DNA of 64,000 nucleotides from Alphaproteobacteria bacterium (GTDB lineage: Bacteria; Pseudomonadota; Alphaproteobacteria; Micropepsales; Micropepsaceae), in assembly GCA_019245415.1 (NCBI GenBank), contig JAFARO010000004.1, positions 310,001 through 374,000 of the forward strand, in the 5' to 3' direction. The notes beneath the pieces were generated by a model. That model had not been told where the DNA came from and searched no databases. It saw only the letters and a list, made by a program, of their open reading frames with translations. Positions within the stretch are counted from its first letter, which is position 1. Every line of letters begins with the position of its first letter. Made by a program: the position numbers and the translations under genes. This document shows positions 15,518-24,385 of the stretch, piece after piece.

Positions 15518-16627
15518 TTAATCCAAATTCGTCGTCGCCAGGTTCTCCGGCGCGCCTTCGGCGACTCGGAAGCGGATGCGGCCGAGCGGGTGGCCGTCGT
15601 CGGTCGAGATGTTGACCCTCCAATCGCCGTCCTCGGGATCGTGGTGGATGGTGTAGCCGCGATAGCCGCCGTCGCGTCCGCCGTTGATCGCATAGGCGAC
15701 GGTTGAAACTGTCACCCAGCGCTTGGCGCGCCGGTCGTAATGCTGCCAGGCATGCACCACGCGCGTCGAGAGCCGCACCGGCGCGAACACCGCGGTGTAG
15801 GCATAGAGCGGCGCGCCCCGCTGCACATGCACGATGGGCGGCGAGATCAGCGCGTTCGCATACCAGGGCTGCGGCTCGGCGGTGCCCAGATAATCGTCGC
15901 CGCTGTGCCGGATGGCGTTGAACACGCCCGCTTTCGCCAGCGCCACGGGCAGGGGCGGCAGCACGTCGATGAACCAGAACAGGTTGATCATCGTGTAGAC
16001 GCCGGCGGCGCCGGCGATGATCTGCCATTTCGAGGCGACGAGCGAAGTGCGGCCGAAGAGATAAAGCACATAGAGGAACAGCGCGAAGACGGCGATGGCG
16101 AGCGCGCCGCTGAGCAGGAAGGTGGCGGCGCCGATGGTGTGGGTGAACAGCGGCACCGTCACCATCGCGTAGGAGAACATCGCGAAGAACAGCAGCGTGG
16201 CGGTGAAGGCGAGTCGCGAATGGTAGCGCTTGAATACCTCGTTGCCGATGAAGATGGCCGCGAGCACCAGCAGGAAGGGCCAGGATGCCAGCAGCACCGC
16301 GCTGCGCGTATAGAAAATCAGAAAACCGCTCCACAATCCGCCGAGCGCGAACTGCGTCGCGAAGGGGAGGAACGACTGCCAGCGGGGGCGCTCGGTTTCC
16401 GGATCGCTATGGGCATTAATGAGGTGCAGGATCAAAATCGAGACCGCGGCGAGCGCCAGATAGACCACGAACACGATCTGGGTGTTGGGCAGATCGACCC
16501 GGCGGAACATGAAATTGTCGGTGGCGAAGCCGAGCAGCATGCCGGCCGCCGAAAGCTGGCGCTCGTAGCGCGGGATCCAGGCGAGCCAAACCCGGCGCAG
16601 TTTATGGGCGTGCGAGGAGAGCTGCAT
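15518..16627 (-). CDS. DUF2914-domain membrane protein
   Basis: A 369-residue protein. Residues about 30-240 contain seven or so hydrophobic helices, after a basic cytoplasmic N-terminus. The last 100 residues are soluble and fit the DUF2914 pattern: VVHAWQHYDRRAKRW, GGRDGGYRGYTI and DWRVNISTDDGHPLGRIRF. Function of DUF2914 proteins is unknown. It is a single-gene unit on the minus strand. Confidence 0.87.
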   Translation of the reverse strand: MQLSSHAHKLRRVWLAWIPRYERQLSAAGMLLGFATDNFMFRRVDLPNTQIVFVVYLALAAVSILILHLINAHSDPETERPRWQSFLPFATQFALGGLWSGFLIFYTRSAVLLASWPFLLVLAAIFIGNEVFKRYHSRLAFTATLLFFAMFSYAMVTVPLFTHTIGAATFLLSGALAIAVFALFLYVLYLFGRTSLVASKWQIIAGAAGVYTMINLFWFIDVLPPLPVALAKAGVFNAIRHSGDDYLGTAEPQPWYANALISPPIVHVQRGAPLYAYTAVFAPVRLSTRVVHAWQHYDRRAKRWVTVSTVAYAINGGRDGGYRGYTIHHDPEDGDWRVNISTDDGHPLGRIRFRVAEGAPENLATTNLD

Positions 16628-16695
16628 GGTTTAGAGCCGTAACGGGCGCTCTATGTGCCCGAGGGGCCGAGGGTGATGCAAGCGTAGTTCCCTAT

Positions 16696-16865
16696 TGTCA
16701 TCCCCGGCCGACCCCGGACTTGTTCCGGGGGCGGGGAACGGGACCCAGGCCGTGCCAAAGGCGAGTTCCTTCAGAACAATGCTGAGTGCTTATTCGCGAT
16801 TGCCGCAGGCGTCGACACCTGGGTCCCCTTCCCTCGCGCGCAAGGGCGCGCTCGCCGGGATGACA
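16696..16865. repeat. intergenic palindromic repeat, TGTCATCCCCGGCC type, copy 1
   Basis: The outer ends are TGTCATCCCCGG and CCGGGATGACA. An inner pair, GGGACCCAGGC on the left and CACCTGGGTCCCC on the right, is also inverted. The unit is about 170 bases, longer than the other families here, and shares both ends and the inner GGGACCCAGG / CCTGGGTCCCCTTCCC with the copy at 48760-48966. It fills most of the 393-base gap between the DUF2914 gene and spuC; I see no gene in the rest of that gap. Confidence 0.82.
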
Positions 16866-17020
16866 CTGAGGATTTGGATGCGCTACACTTCTCCCATGTC
16901 GAACAAGCGTTCGCTTCTCGTCCTCTGCGCCAGGATCGGCTACACCCCGCCGCGCCGCTAGGGCCGCGCGCGCCTCGCGCTGCGCCTTTTCCATTCACGG
17001 CAACCGGCAGCGGAAATCCC

Positions 17021-18418
17021 ATGGCAAATCCTTCATCCAAGCACAATCAGACTCAGCACTGGCGCGCGCTCGACGCCGCCCACCACATCCATCCCTTCTC
17101 AGACACTGCGGCGCTCAACAAGGAGGGCGTGCGCGTCATCACGCGCGCGGAAGGCATCTATCTATGGGATTCCGACGGCAACCGGATGCTCGACGGCATG
17201 TCGGGCCTCTGGTGCGTGCAGGTGGGCTACGGCAACAAGGAACTGGCGCAAGCCGGCTGCGAGGCGCTGAACACGCTTCCCTATTACAACCACTTCTTCA
17301 AGACCTCGAATCCCTACACCGTCGAGCTCGCGGCCAAGCTCGCGAGCCTCTTGCCCGAAGGCCATAGCCGCGTGCTGTTCGCCAATTCCGGCTCCGAGGC
17401 CAACGATTCCGCGCTCAAGCTCATCCGCTATTACTGGAACCTGCGCGGGATGCGTGAAAAGAAGATCCATCTGTCGCGCGAATACGCCTATCACGGGGTG
17501 ACGATGGCGGCTGCGTCGCTATCGGGCCTGACACCGATGCATCCGCAATGGGATCTGCCGCTGCCGGGGTTCGAAAAGGTGCCGGGGCCGTATTGGTACG
17601 GCGCCAGGCAGGCGGGCTATGGCGACATCGGCGCCGACGAATTCGGCGTTAAGATCGCGAACAAGCTCGAAGAGAAGATCCTCGCGCTCGGACCCGAGCG
17701 CGTGGCTTCGTTCTCCGCCGAGCCGGTCCAGGGCGCGGGTGGGCTGATCTTCCCGCCCGACAGCTATTGGCCGGCGGTCGCCGAGATCTGCGCCAAATAC
17801 GACGTGCTGCTGCATCTGGACGAAGTGATCACGGGCTTCGGGCGGCTGGGCGAATGGTTCGGCGCGCAGGCCTACGGCATCTCGCCCGACATCATGACCA
17901 TGGCCAAGGGATTGTCGTCCGGCTACCAGCCGATCTCGGCGATCTCGCTGGGCGCGCGCATGGGCGAGGCGATCGCCAATGCGGGCGAGGAGCTGGTGCA
18001 CGGCTACACCTATTCCGGCCATCCCGTCGCAAGCGCGGTGGCACTGAAGAATCTCGAAGTGATCGAGCGCGACGGCCTGGTCGGCCGCGTCCGCGACGGG
18101 ATCGGGCCGTATCTCCAGCGGCGCATGCGCGAGGTCCTGGCGGATCATCCGCTGGTCGGCGAAGTGCGCGGGCGCGGACTGCTCTGCGCCATCGAGCTGG
18201 TCGCCGACAAGAAGGAGCGCCGCTTTTTCCCCAACCCCGGCGACATCGGCACCCATTGCCGCAATTACTGCTTCGCCAGCGGCCTGATCATGCGCGCGAT
18301 CCGCGACACCATGGTCTGCGCGCCGCCCCTCACCATCACCGAACGCGAGGTCGACGAGATGATCGGGCTGGCCAAAGCCGCCATCGACCGCACGGCGCGC
18401 GATTGCGGGAAGATGTAA
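17021..18418 (+). CDS. spuC: class III aminotransferase, probable putrescine:pyruvate aminotransferase
   Basis: A 465-residue PLP-dependent enzyme. Asp267 in LLHLDEVITGFGRLG and the Schiff-base Lys296 in TMAKGLSSGYQPISA are the family hallmarks. Near the N-terminus HHIHPFSDTAALN and SGLWCVQVGYGN match the SpuC/omega-transaminase subgroup, which moves the amino group from putrescine or similar amines to pyruvate. puuA and puuD lie about 4 kb upstream, so the cell may have both the glutamylated and direct putrescine routes. Exact substrate is inferred. Start ATG 17021 follows a GCGGAAA site. Confidence 0.92.
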   Translation: MANPSSKHNQTQHWRALDAAHHIHPFSDTAALNKEGVRVITRAEGIYLWDSDGNRMLDGMSGLWCVQVGYGNKELAQAGCEALNTLPYYNHFFKTSNPYTVELAAKLASLLPEGHSRVLFANSGSEANDSALKLIRYYWNLRGMREKKIHLSREYAYHGVTMAAASLSGLTPMHPQWDLPLPGFEKVPGPYWYGARQAGYGDIGADEFGVKIANKLEEKILALGPERVASFSAEPVQGAGGLIFPPDSYWPAVAEICAKYDVLLHLDEVITGFGRLGEWFGAQAYGISPDIMTMAKGLSSGYQPISAISLGARMGEAIANAGEELVHGYTYSGHPVASAVALKNLEVIERDGLVGRVRDGIGPYLQRRMREVLADHPLVGEVRGRGLLCAIELVADKKERRFFPNPGDIGTHCRNYCFASGLIMRAIRDTMVCAPPLTITEREVDEMIGLAKAAIDRTARDCGKM

Positions 18419-18476
18419 GGATTGCTTGGCAGGCGACGGATGCGGAGGTCCCCTTCCGCCGATCCGACATCACGCG

Positions 18477-19796
18477 CTACGGCGTGAACTGGTACACCAC
18501 ACCGTAAGAGGCATCGCCGCCCTGGTACGCGGTTCCGTAGAAATTGCCGTCGCGGCCGAGCGTCAGTCCGCCGATCGGCGTCGCGCCATCGGCGGAATTG
18601 GGCCGGCTGCCGAAATTGTAGACGACGGTCTCGCTCCACGTGCCGTCGCCGTTGGGCGCGAGCTTGTAGATCACGCCGCAACTGCCGCAATAGGGCGCCG
18701 CGCCGCCGCGCTGGGTGGTGCCGAAGAGATTGCCGTGGCCATCGAATACCGGCGTCTGCCAGGGGCCGATGCCGTTGCTGCCGCCGAACGCGGCCAGGGT
18801 CTGCTCCTGCCAGCCGGCGGTGGAATGCGACAATTCGAAGATCGCGCCATAGCCGCTCGTCCCCGCCATTTCCGAGCCGTAGAGATTGCCCGCTGCATCG
18901 AGCGTCAGCCCGCCCTGCAGATTGCCGCCTTCGTCCGGCGTGAACTCGTGGATCTTCGTGAACTGCCATTTGCCCCCGGACGACGGGCTGAGCTGAAACA
19001 CCACGCCGCGCCCGCCGCTGCCGCCTGCCATGGTGGTGCCGTAGAGATTGCCGCTTGCGTCGATGGCGAGCGCGCCGGAACCGGGGACGCTGCCGTCGCT
19101 GCCGCTGCCGCAGAAGCGGTGCAGGTCGCGCTCGTTCCAGCTGTCGTTGACCGGCTTGAGCGCGAAGACGCTTCCCAGATCGTTCGCACACGGATTGTTG
19201 GCCGCGGTGGTGCCGTAGAGGGTGCCCTTGCGGTCGAGCGTCAGGCTCGCCATCGGCCCCTCGAAGGCGCGGTTCGGCGCGGGCCACGAATAGAGCGTGC
19301 TCTGGCGCCATTTGCCGTCTTTGGCCGGGCTCAGCGCATAGACCGTGCCGCAGCCCACAAGCGTGCCATTGGACATGCAATTGCCGCTGCCGCCGAAAGC
19401 GGTGCCGCCGTAGAGATTGCCCTTGGCATCCATGACGACGCCACCCGCCGGATTGGCGCCGTCGCCGCCACAGGTGAAGCTGTAGACGACGCTCTGCGCC
19501 CACGCGCCGCCTTGCGATTTGCGCAGGCGATAGACCGCGCCGCATTTCGCCGCGCCGCCGGCATAGGTCGTGCCGTAGAGATCGCCGTTCACGTCCATGA
19601 ACGGTGCGGCTTCCGGGTAGGCGCCGTCCTCCGCACCCTTGAAGGCATAGAGCACATTGAGTGCGCCGGCTTTCGCGTTGGTCGCGCCTGCCGCCGCCGC
19701 ATCCGTCGCAAGCGCGGCGCCGAGACCGAAGCTCAGGCAGACAAGCAGCACGCGCCCGGCGGAACCGGTCCGCGGCGCAGGATCACGATCGCACAT
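18477..19796 (-). CDS. secreted GloVer-repeat beta-propeller protein 1
   Basis: A 439-residue exported protein with a long signal region (hydrophobic residues about 16-36, ending DAAAAG). The mature part has seven copies of a repeat whose core is G-N-L-Y-G-T-T-x2-G-G followed by a G-x-V-Y/F-x-L strand: GDLYGTTYAGG, GNLYGGTAFGG, GTLYGTTAANN, GNLYGTTMAGG, GNLYGSEMAGT, GNLFGTTQRGG and GNFYGTAYQGG. Seven repeats suggest a seven-bladed propeller. This is the choice-of-anchor GloVer type; function unknown. I chose ATG 19796, preceded by AAGGGTG, over an upstream TTG at 19829. A related protein is encoded just upstream. Confidence 0.86.
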   Translation of the reverse strand: MCDRDPAPRTGSAGRVLLVCLSFGLGAALATDAAAAGATNAKAGALNVLYAFKGAEDGAYPEAAPFMDVNGDLYGTTYAGGAAKCGAVYRLRKSQGGAWAQSVVYSFTCGGDGANPAGGVVMDAKGNLYGGTAFGGSGNCMSNGTLVGCGTVYALSPAKDGKWRQSTLYSWPAPNRAFEGPMASLTLDRKGTLYGTTAANNPCANDLGSVFALKPVNDSWNERDLHRFCGSGSDGSVPGSGALAIDASGNLYGTTMAGGSGGRGVVFQLSPSSGGKWQFTKIHEFTPDEGGNLQGGLTLDAAGNLYGSEMAGTSGYGAIFELSHSTAGWQEQTLAAFGGSNGIGPWQTPVFDGHGNLFGTTQRGGAAPYCGSCGVIYKLAPNGDGTWSETVVYNFGSRPNSADGATPIGGLTLGRDGNFYGTAYQGGDASYGVVYQFTP

Positions 19797-19954
19797 GAAA
19801 GGCACCCTTCGGTCATAGCAAGGCAGCAAAGGGAAAAAGCCTGACCGCTCAATAGGTTCCGATAATTTCCCTCAAAGGACATGATGCGCGTGGGCGAAGA
19901 GTACGCGCCAGGCGAAAGTGCTCGTGAAACGAGCTTGAGAAATGCGCCCGCCCG

Positions 19955-21073
19955 CTATTCCTCGATTTGGAAGACCGTGCCGGCGTTGGCGGGACCGCCG
20001 GAGTCGGTCATGCCGTAGAGATTGTGCGACTGATCGACAACGAGGTTTCCGGCGGGCGAGGAGCCGTCGGAGCGCTGGAACGCGTGAACCGTCTTGAGAA
20101 CACCGATCAGCGACACGCGGAAGAGAGTGCCCGCCGCGCCCGCCCCGCCCTGGGTCGTGGTGCCGAAGACGCCGCCGACCGGGGTCATGGCCAGGGTGCA
20201 GAGCGGATATAGACCGTCGGCGTGGCCGGTGAACGAATAGAGCAGATGGAACGTGCGCGCGGCCTTCATCTCGAAAACCGTGCCATAACCGCCGGCACCG
20301 CCCTGGATCGTCGTTCCGAACAGATTGCCGGCGCCATCCATGATGAGACCGTTCGCGGCTTCGCCGTCGCCATTGTCGAACTCATGCAGCGTCTTGAATT
20401 GCCCGCTTGCGGTCAATTCGAAGACGATGCCGCTCTGATTAATTCCGCCCAGATGCGTGGTGCCGTACAGATTTCCACTGCCATCGCGCACCAGCGCGCC
20501 TTCGGGGCTGGCCCCGCCGTCGCCCCCTTGGAACACATGAAGCTGTTTGAAACCGTTGGGGCCTGGGCTTATCTCAAAGAGCGTGCCCATGTCCTCGGAG
20601 CCGACCGTCGTAGTGCCATAGATGTTATCGTGGGAATCCACGATGACGCCGCCGCGCGGCGAGCCACTGTCGCTGCTGCCGTCGAAGTCGATGATGTCCC
20701 TTTCAAAGCCGTCCTGGGCGACCAGGAACACGCTACCATAGCCATGGTCGCCGCCGTCATACGTCACGCCCAGGATATTGCCGTGCGAATCCATGGCAAT
20801 ATTTCCGATCGGACCGCCGCGGCCGGCTGGAAAGGAATAGATCACGGTTTCCGTCCCCGAAGGCGTCAGCTTGAAGACGGTCCCGTGACCGTTAGCGCCG
20901 CCTGCGGCGGTGGTGCCGAACAGGTTGCCCTGGGAATCCTGCACAAGGCTGAGCGGCGCGCCGCCGTCGCTTCCGCCGCTGAAGGCGTAGAGCGTGTGCA
21001 GCGCATGGGCCGATACCCCGAACGATTGCCACAACAGCGCCGCCGCGCCGAGCCCAACAAGACGAATATTCAT
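19955..21073 (-). CDS. secreted GloVer-repeat beta-propeller protein 2
   Basis: A 372-residue exported protein with a signal peptide ending near VSAHA (residues 1-22). It has seven GloVer repeats: GNLFGTTAAGG, GNILGVTYDGG, DNIYGTTTVGS, GNLYGTTHLGG, GNLFGTTIQGG, GGVFGTTTQGG and HNLYGMTDSGG, each followed by G-T-V/L-F. It is a paralogue of the gene downstream of it, with about the same repeat number but fewer cysteines. The start at 21073 (MNIRLVG) is the Met that begins the signal peptide; the open frame continues upstream but overlaps another gene. Confidence 0.87.
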   Translation of the reverse strand: MNIRLVGLGAAALLWQSFGVSAHALHTLYAFSGGSDGGAPLSLVQDSQGNLFGTTAAGGANGHGTVFKLTPSGTETVIYSFPAGRGGPIGNIAMDSHGNILGVTYDGGDHGYGSVFLVAQDGFERDIIDFDGSSDSGSPRGGVIVDSHDNIYGTTTVGSEDMGTLFEISPGPNGFKQLHVFQGGDGGASPEGALVRDGSGNLYGTTHLGGINQSGIVFELTASGQFKTLHEFDNGDGEAANGLIMDGAGNLFGTTIQGGAGGYGTVFEMKAARTFHLLYSFTGHADGLYPLCTLAMTPVGGVFGTTTQGGAGAAGTLFRVSLIGVLKTVHAFQRSDGSSPAGNLVVDQSHNLYGMTDSGGPANAGTVFQIEE

Positions 21074-21221
21074 CGACGCACCTTTGTACAGTCGGCGTAA
21101 TCGCCTGTTCATGCCTTCAAATGCAAGGCCCGAACGCGAATCTACCACTATCTCGCGCCAAATCTCTGCACGCTCCGGACTCACAGACAGTGGCGCTGTC
21201 ACAAGTGGGGTGAGCGCGCCG

Positions 21222-21419
21222 CTAATAGACCAGCGGTGCGGAGCCGTGGGAGTCGAGACGCAGGACGCGGCGGTCGGCCTGCCAGATTTCGATCGTGTAG
21301 CCGTTGCCGGCGAGGCGCCGCGCCACGTCTTGGGCCTCTTCGTCGTCGCGGAACTGCGCATATTCGCCCTTGGTGATGCGCCCGTCCTCGTCCAGCCAAT
21401 ACACCCGATAGGTATCCAT
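21222..21419 (-). CDS. small hypothetical protein (65 aa)
   Basis: Begins MDTYRVYWLDEDGRITKG and contains DDEEAQDVARRLAGNGYTIEIWQADRR cut into two recognisable parts: an acidic DDEEA segment before a helix and a final strand IEIWQADRRV. Such 60-80-residue proteins (strand, acidic helix, strand) are common in alphaproteobacteria, and I have no function for them. A clear GGCGGAG ribosome site precedes ATG 21419, and a perfect hairpin lies just upstream of that site. Confidence 0.72.
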   Translation of the reverse strand: MDTYRVYWLDEDGRITKGEYAQFRDDEEAQDVARRLAGNGYTIEIWQADRRVLRLDSHGSAPLVY

Positions 21420-21427
21420 CTCCGCCT

Positions 21428-21452
21428 CACCCTTGGAAAACGTCCAAGGGTG
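21428..21452 (-). promoter_or_regulatory. perfect hairpin directly upstream of the 65-aa gene's ribosome site
   Basis: CACCCTTGGA at 21428-21437 pairs perfectly with TCCAAGGGTG at 21443-21452 around a five-base loop. On the minus strand the stem ends at position 21428, right before AGGCGGAG and the ATG at 21419. No T tract follows, so it is not a clear terminator for the upstream 88-aa gene; it could affect translation or RNA stability. Confidence 0.55.
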
Positions 21453-21512
21453 GCGCGGGCTGCGTGGGAACTGCTGGAACCTGCCCGCGGGCGATGCGTT
21501 TGGGGGCGGCGC

Positions 21513-21779
21513 TCAGGCCATGCTGGCAGCGAGGTCGCCCAGGCCCGGATGCTGCGCCACGGCCAAGTCTGCTGCGGTTTTCTCGACCGCTTCCGCGAGT
21601 TCGTGCCATCCTGCCGCCATGGCGATCAGCTCGGCCTTCATGGTGGGATCTTCAGTCGCGGCCGCCTGGGCCAGGGCGATGGCGGCCGAACGGCGGAATC
21701 GCTCGGCGCGGCTAGGGACCGGGGCGGTGTCCGAAACGCGGTTATCCAATGATAGTACTCCCTGCACCCCCCGCAGCAC
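21513..21779 (-). CDS. small helical hypothetical protein (up to 88 aa)
   Basis: The core RAERFRRSAAIALAQAAATE and the end AAGWHELAEAVEKTAADLA predict two amphipathic helices. The pattern R-A-x-x-F/W-R-x2-A-x-A ... A-x-W-x-x-L-A is shared with the gene at 21881-22072, so the two are probably related. GTG 21779 is the longest start; a TTG inside (DNRVSD, 21749 region) has a better GGGAG ribosome site. Function unknown. Confidence 0.62.
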   Translation of the reverse strand: MLRGVQGVLSLDNRVSDTAPVPSRAERFRRSAAIALAQAAATEDPTMKAELIAMAAGWHELAEAVEKTAADLAVAQHPGLGDLAASMA

Positions 21780-21880
21780 GAACGGCCAAACTGCCAGTCC
21801 GTTCCGTGGCTTGCGCAGTTATTCGCCATAAGTGGCAAACCTGTCGCAGGCCCCTTGCCGCGCGTCCGCGCGGACGGGCC

Positions 21881-22072
21881 TTATTGGTCGCGATTCCCGG
21901 TGTCGTTCGAGGCGCTGTAGGGGAAATTGAGCTGCGCCGCGCGCTCGTTCGCCAGCCGCGACCAAGCCTCGGCGATCTCCAGATAGAGCATGCGTTGCGT
22001 CTCGTCGCGCTCGGCAGCCGCCTTTGCGCGCCACGCATCCGCCCGCTCGCGGAAGGCAGTGACCTTTTCCAC
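21881..22072 (-). CDS. small helical hypothetical protein (63 aa)
   Basis: Begins MEKVTAFRERADAWRAKAAA and continues with MLYLEIAEAWSRLANERA, predicting a helical hairpin, then a short polar tail. The helix pattern matches the 88-aa protein encoded 100 bases further along the same strand. Such two-helix proteins are frequent in Bradyrhizobium-like genomes, and their role is unknown. The ATG at 22072 is reasonable but its ribosome site is weak. Confidence 0.6.
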   Translation of the reverse strand: MEKVTAFRERADAWRAKAAAERDETQRMLYLEIAEAWSRLANERAAQLNFPYSASNDTGNRDQ

Positions 22073-22275
22073 GTGAGCCCTTGGCCCCTTAAGCCGGCGC
22101 GGAATTTATAGGCGATCACAGTCGCGTGACGATAACCAAAGCTAGGATGACAACAAAAAAATTTCGGCCCTGGAGAGCGCGAGAAAAAGTGCGCGGGCCC
22201 ACGCGAGGGCGGGAATTTATCGCACATTCAGACGTTTAGACACTCGTGACGGGGGCGTAGAGTCAGGCGTTGCGC

Positions 22276-22713
22276 GTGTCGAGTATATTCACGGCCACCG
22301 GTGAGAGCGACGGGCACAAGGCCACGATCCTGATCGTGGACGACGAGACCCTGGTACGCTGGGTGATCGCCGAGCATCTGCAGGCTTGCGGGTTCAACGT
22401 GCTGGGCGCATCGAGCGCGGACGAGGCGATCGAGGCGATCCGGCGCTTCGAGGGGCACATCGACATCGTTTTCTCCGATGTGCGCATGCCGGGCACGATG
22501 GATGGCTGCGCGCTCGCAGGCTGGGTGCGGGCGAACAGGCCTTCGACGGCGGTCATCCTCACCTCCGGCGACGCCCAGGCGCAGGACATGGCGCGGGAAC
22601 TCTGCGAGCATGTCGGCGACATCGTGCGCAAACCCTACGACTTCGATGCCGTCGTCGCCCGCATCGAGCACACACTGAGCGCAGCAAGGTCCGCCTCGCA
22701 GCCGCGCGCGTGA
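22276..22713 (+). CDS. single-domain response regulator
   Basis: A receiver domain of about 145 residues with no output domain. It has TILIVDDETLVRW with the acidic pair, the phosphoacceptor Asp (about residue 68) in VFSDVRMPG, Thr/Ser in LTSGDA and the conserved Lys in VRKPYD. Like CheY- or DivK-type proteins it should act by protein contact. No histidine kinase is adjacent. I used GTG 22276; a TTG at 22270 is the alternative, and no ATG fits. Confidence 0.88.
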   Translation: MSSIFTATGESDGHKATILIVDDETLVRWVIAEHLQACGFNVLGASSADEAIEAIRRFEGHIDIVFSDVRMPGTMDGCALAGWVRANRPSTAVILTSGDAQAQDMARELCEHVGDIVRKPYDFDAVVARIEHTLSAARSASQPRA

Positions 22714-22746
22714 GAAACGCCAAGCGCGCCGCCCTCGCAGGCCGCG

Positions 22747-24186
22747 TCACATCTGTGCTTGCTCTTCGACCTGCTCCTGTTCTCTCTCCACCGGGGTCGG
22801 GCGGTGGATGAGCCGGCGCGTCTTCCAGGTGCCGCGCCTGAACCACAGCGCGGCGACGATGGCGGTGGCGACATTGGCGAGGGGCGTCGACCACCAGATG
22901 CCGTCGGCCCCGAGGGCGCTGTACTTCGCCAGCGCGAAGGCGAGCGGGATCTGCAGCGCCCATTGCGAGACCAAGCTGATCGTCATCGCCGCGATCATCT
23001 CGCCCGCGGCACGCAGCACGCCCATCAGGGCGAACTGCAGCCCGATGAAGCCGAAGCTCCAGGCGACGATGCGGATATAGGCCGCGCCTTCCTTGATGAC
23101 GCGCGGGGCTTCGGGGACGAAGAAGCGCACGATCTGCGGGGCGAAGGCCACGCACACGAGCCCGAACACGGTCAGCACCGAGAAGGTGACGATGCCCGCC
23201 AGCCGCGCCACTTTTTCCGCGCGCGCGAGGTCGCCCGCGCCGATGCTCTGTCCGACCAGGGTCGAGGTGGCCATCGAGAAACCCATCGCCGGGATCAACA
23301 TCACGTTGAACACGTTGGCGCCGACGCCGAAGCTTGCCGTCACCACCGTGCCGAAACTCACGATCAGGAAGGTGAGCACGGTCATGCCCAGGCCGCGCGC
23401 CGACTGCTCGATGCTGGCGGGATAGCCCAGCAGAAAAGCGCGCTTGACGAATCCGATATCAGGCACGAAGTCGCCCCAGCGGACATGGATGCCGTAGCGC
23501 CCGCCGAACAGCAGGCGCAGGGCGACCGCGGCGGCGATCATCTGCGCGACGAGCGTCGCGATGGCTGCCCCCATCACGCCCAGCGCCGGCACGCCGAGCC
23601 GGCCGAAGATCAGAACCGGATCGAGCGCGAAGTTCACGATTACCGTGCCCGCCACGATATAGAGCGGCGCTTTCACCTCGCCCGCGCCGCGCAGCAATCC
23701 CTGCGCCATGGCGTAGATGAAGGTGAAGGGCAGCGCCGCGAAGATCACGCGCATGAAGCCGAGCGCGGCGCCATAGACTTCCGGCGCCACGCCCATCAGG
23801 CGCAGCAGCCAAGGCGCGAGTACCCAGCCCAGCGCGGCGAGCCCGAGCGCGATCGCAACGATCGTGACCAGCGTCTGCGCCGCGACATGGTCGACCATCT
23901 TGTGGTCGCGCGCGCCGGTGTATTGCGCGATCAATGTCGTGCCGGCGATGGCGAAGCCCATGCCGGCCGCGACCAGCACGAACATCACCGGCAGGGTGAT
24001 CGACACCGCCGCCACCGCGAAGGCACCCAGCCTTCCGACCCAGAAGGCATCGACGATCTGATAGGCGACTTGCAGGATGTTGGCGCCCATGATCGGGACC
24101 GCGAGCAGGAACAGCGCGCGCGGGATCGAACCCTGGAGAAGCCGGGGATCGACGGTGCGTCGCGCGGGGCTGTTCTTCTGTGTCAT
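22747..24186 (-). CDS. MATE-family multidrug/ cation exporter
   Basis: A 479-residue protein with twelve hydrophobic helices in two similar halves, as in MATE transporters that export organic cations in exchange for sodium or protons. Typical segments are LAVPIMGANILQVAYQIVDAFWVGRLG near the start (split here by its Gly-rich turns), GAGEVKAPLYI in the middle and PAMGFSMATSTLVGQSIGAG in the second half. A charged tail of Glu and Gln ends it. It is a single gene on the minus strand. Confidence 0.92.
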   Translation of the reverse strand: MTQKNSPARRTVDPRLLQGSIPRALFLLAVPIMGANILQVAYQIVDAFWVGRLGAFAVAAVSITLPVMFVLVAAGMGFAIAGTTLIAQYTGARDHKMVDHVAAQTLVTIVAIALGLAALGWVLAPWLLRLMGVAPEVYGAALGFMRVIFAALPFTFIYAMAQGLLRGAGEVKAPLYIVAGTVIVNFALDPVLIFGRLGVPALGVMGAAIATLVAQMIAAAVALRLLFGGRYGIHVRWGDFVPDIGFVKRAFLLGYPASIEQSARGLGMTVLTFLIVSFGTVVTASFGVGANVFNVMLIPAMGFSMATSTLVGQSIGAGDLARAEKVARLAGIVTFSVLTVFGLVCVAFAPQIVRFFVPEAPRVIKEGAAYIRIVAWSFGFIGLQFALMGVLRAAGEMIAAMTISLVSQWALQIPLAFALAKYSALGADGIWWSTPLANVATAIVAALWFRRGTWKTRRLIHRPTPVEREQEQVEEQAQM

Positions 24187-24350
24187 CGTTCCGGACCGGC
24201 GCGAAGCTTTTCGGGGGGCGCTGCTTGAACGTCGGCTTTGCGGCAGTCAACAGGCGGCCCGTTTGGATCCGCAGCAGAGGGCTCTCGGATGCGGTAAATT
24301 TACAACTGTCATTAAGAAAATCTTATTTCCTTCGATTACAGAGAAAATAG

Positions 24351-24379
24351 TTGCAAAGTGTGGCCCGGTTGCATAGCTT
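24351..24379 (+). promoter_or_regulatory. sigma70-like promoter of candidate small RNA
   Basis: TTGCAA at 24351-24356 and TAGCTT at 24374-24379 are separated by exactly 17 bases, at the edge of a strongly AT-rich stretch (24296-24356) in an otherwise GC-rich region. Transcription would begin near 24386. No open frame follows on this strand; instead a series of hairpins and a terminator do. Confidence 0.5.
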
Positions 24380-24385
24380 GTCCCT

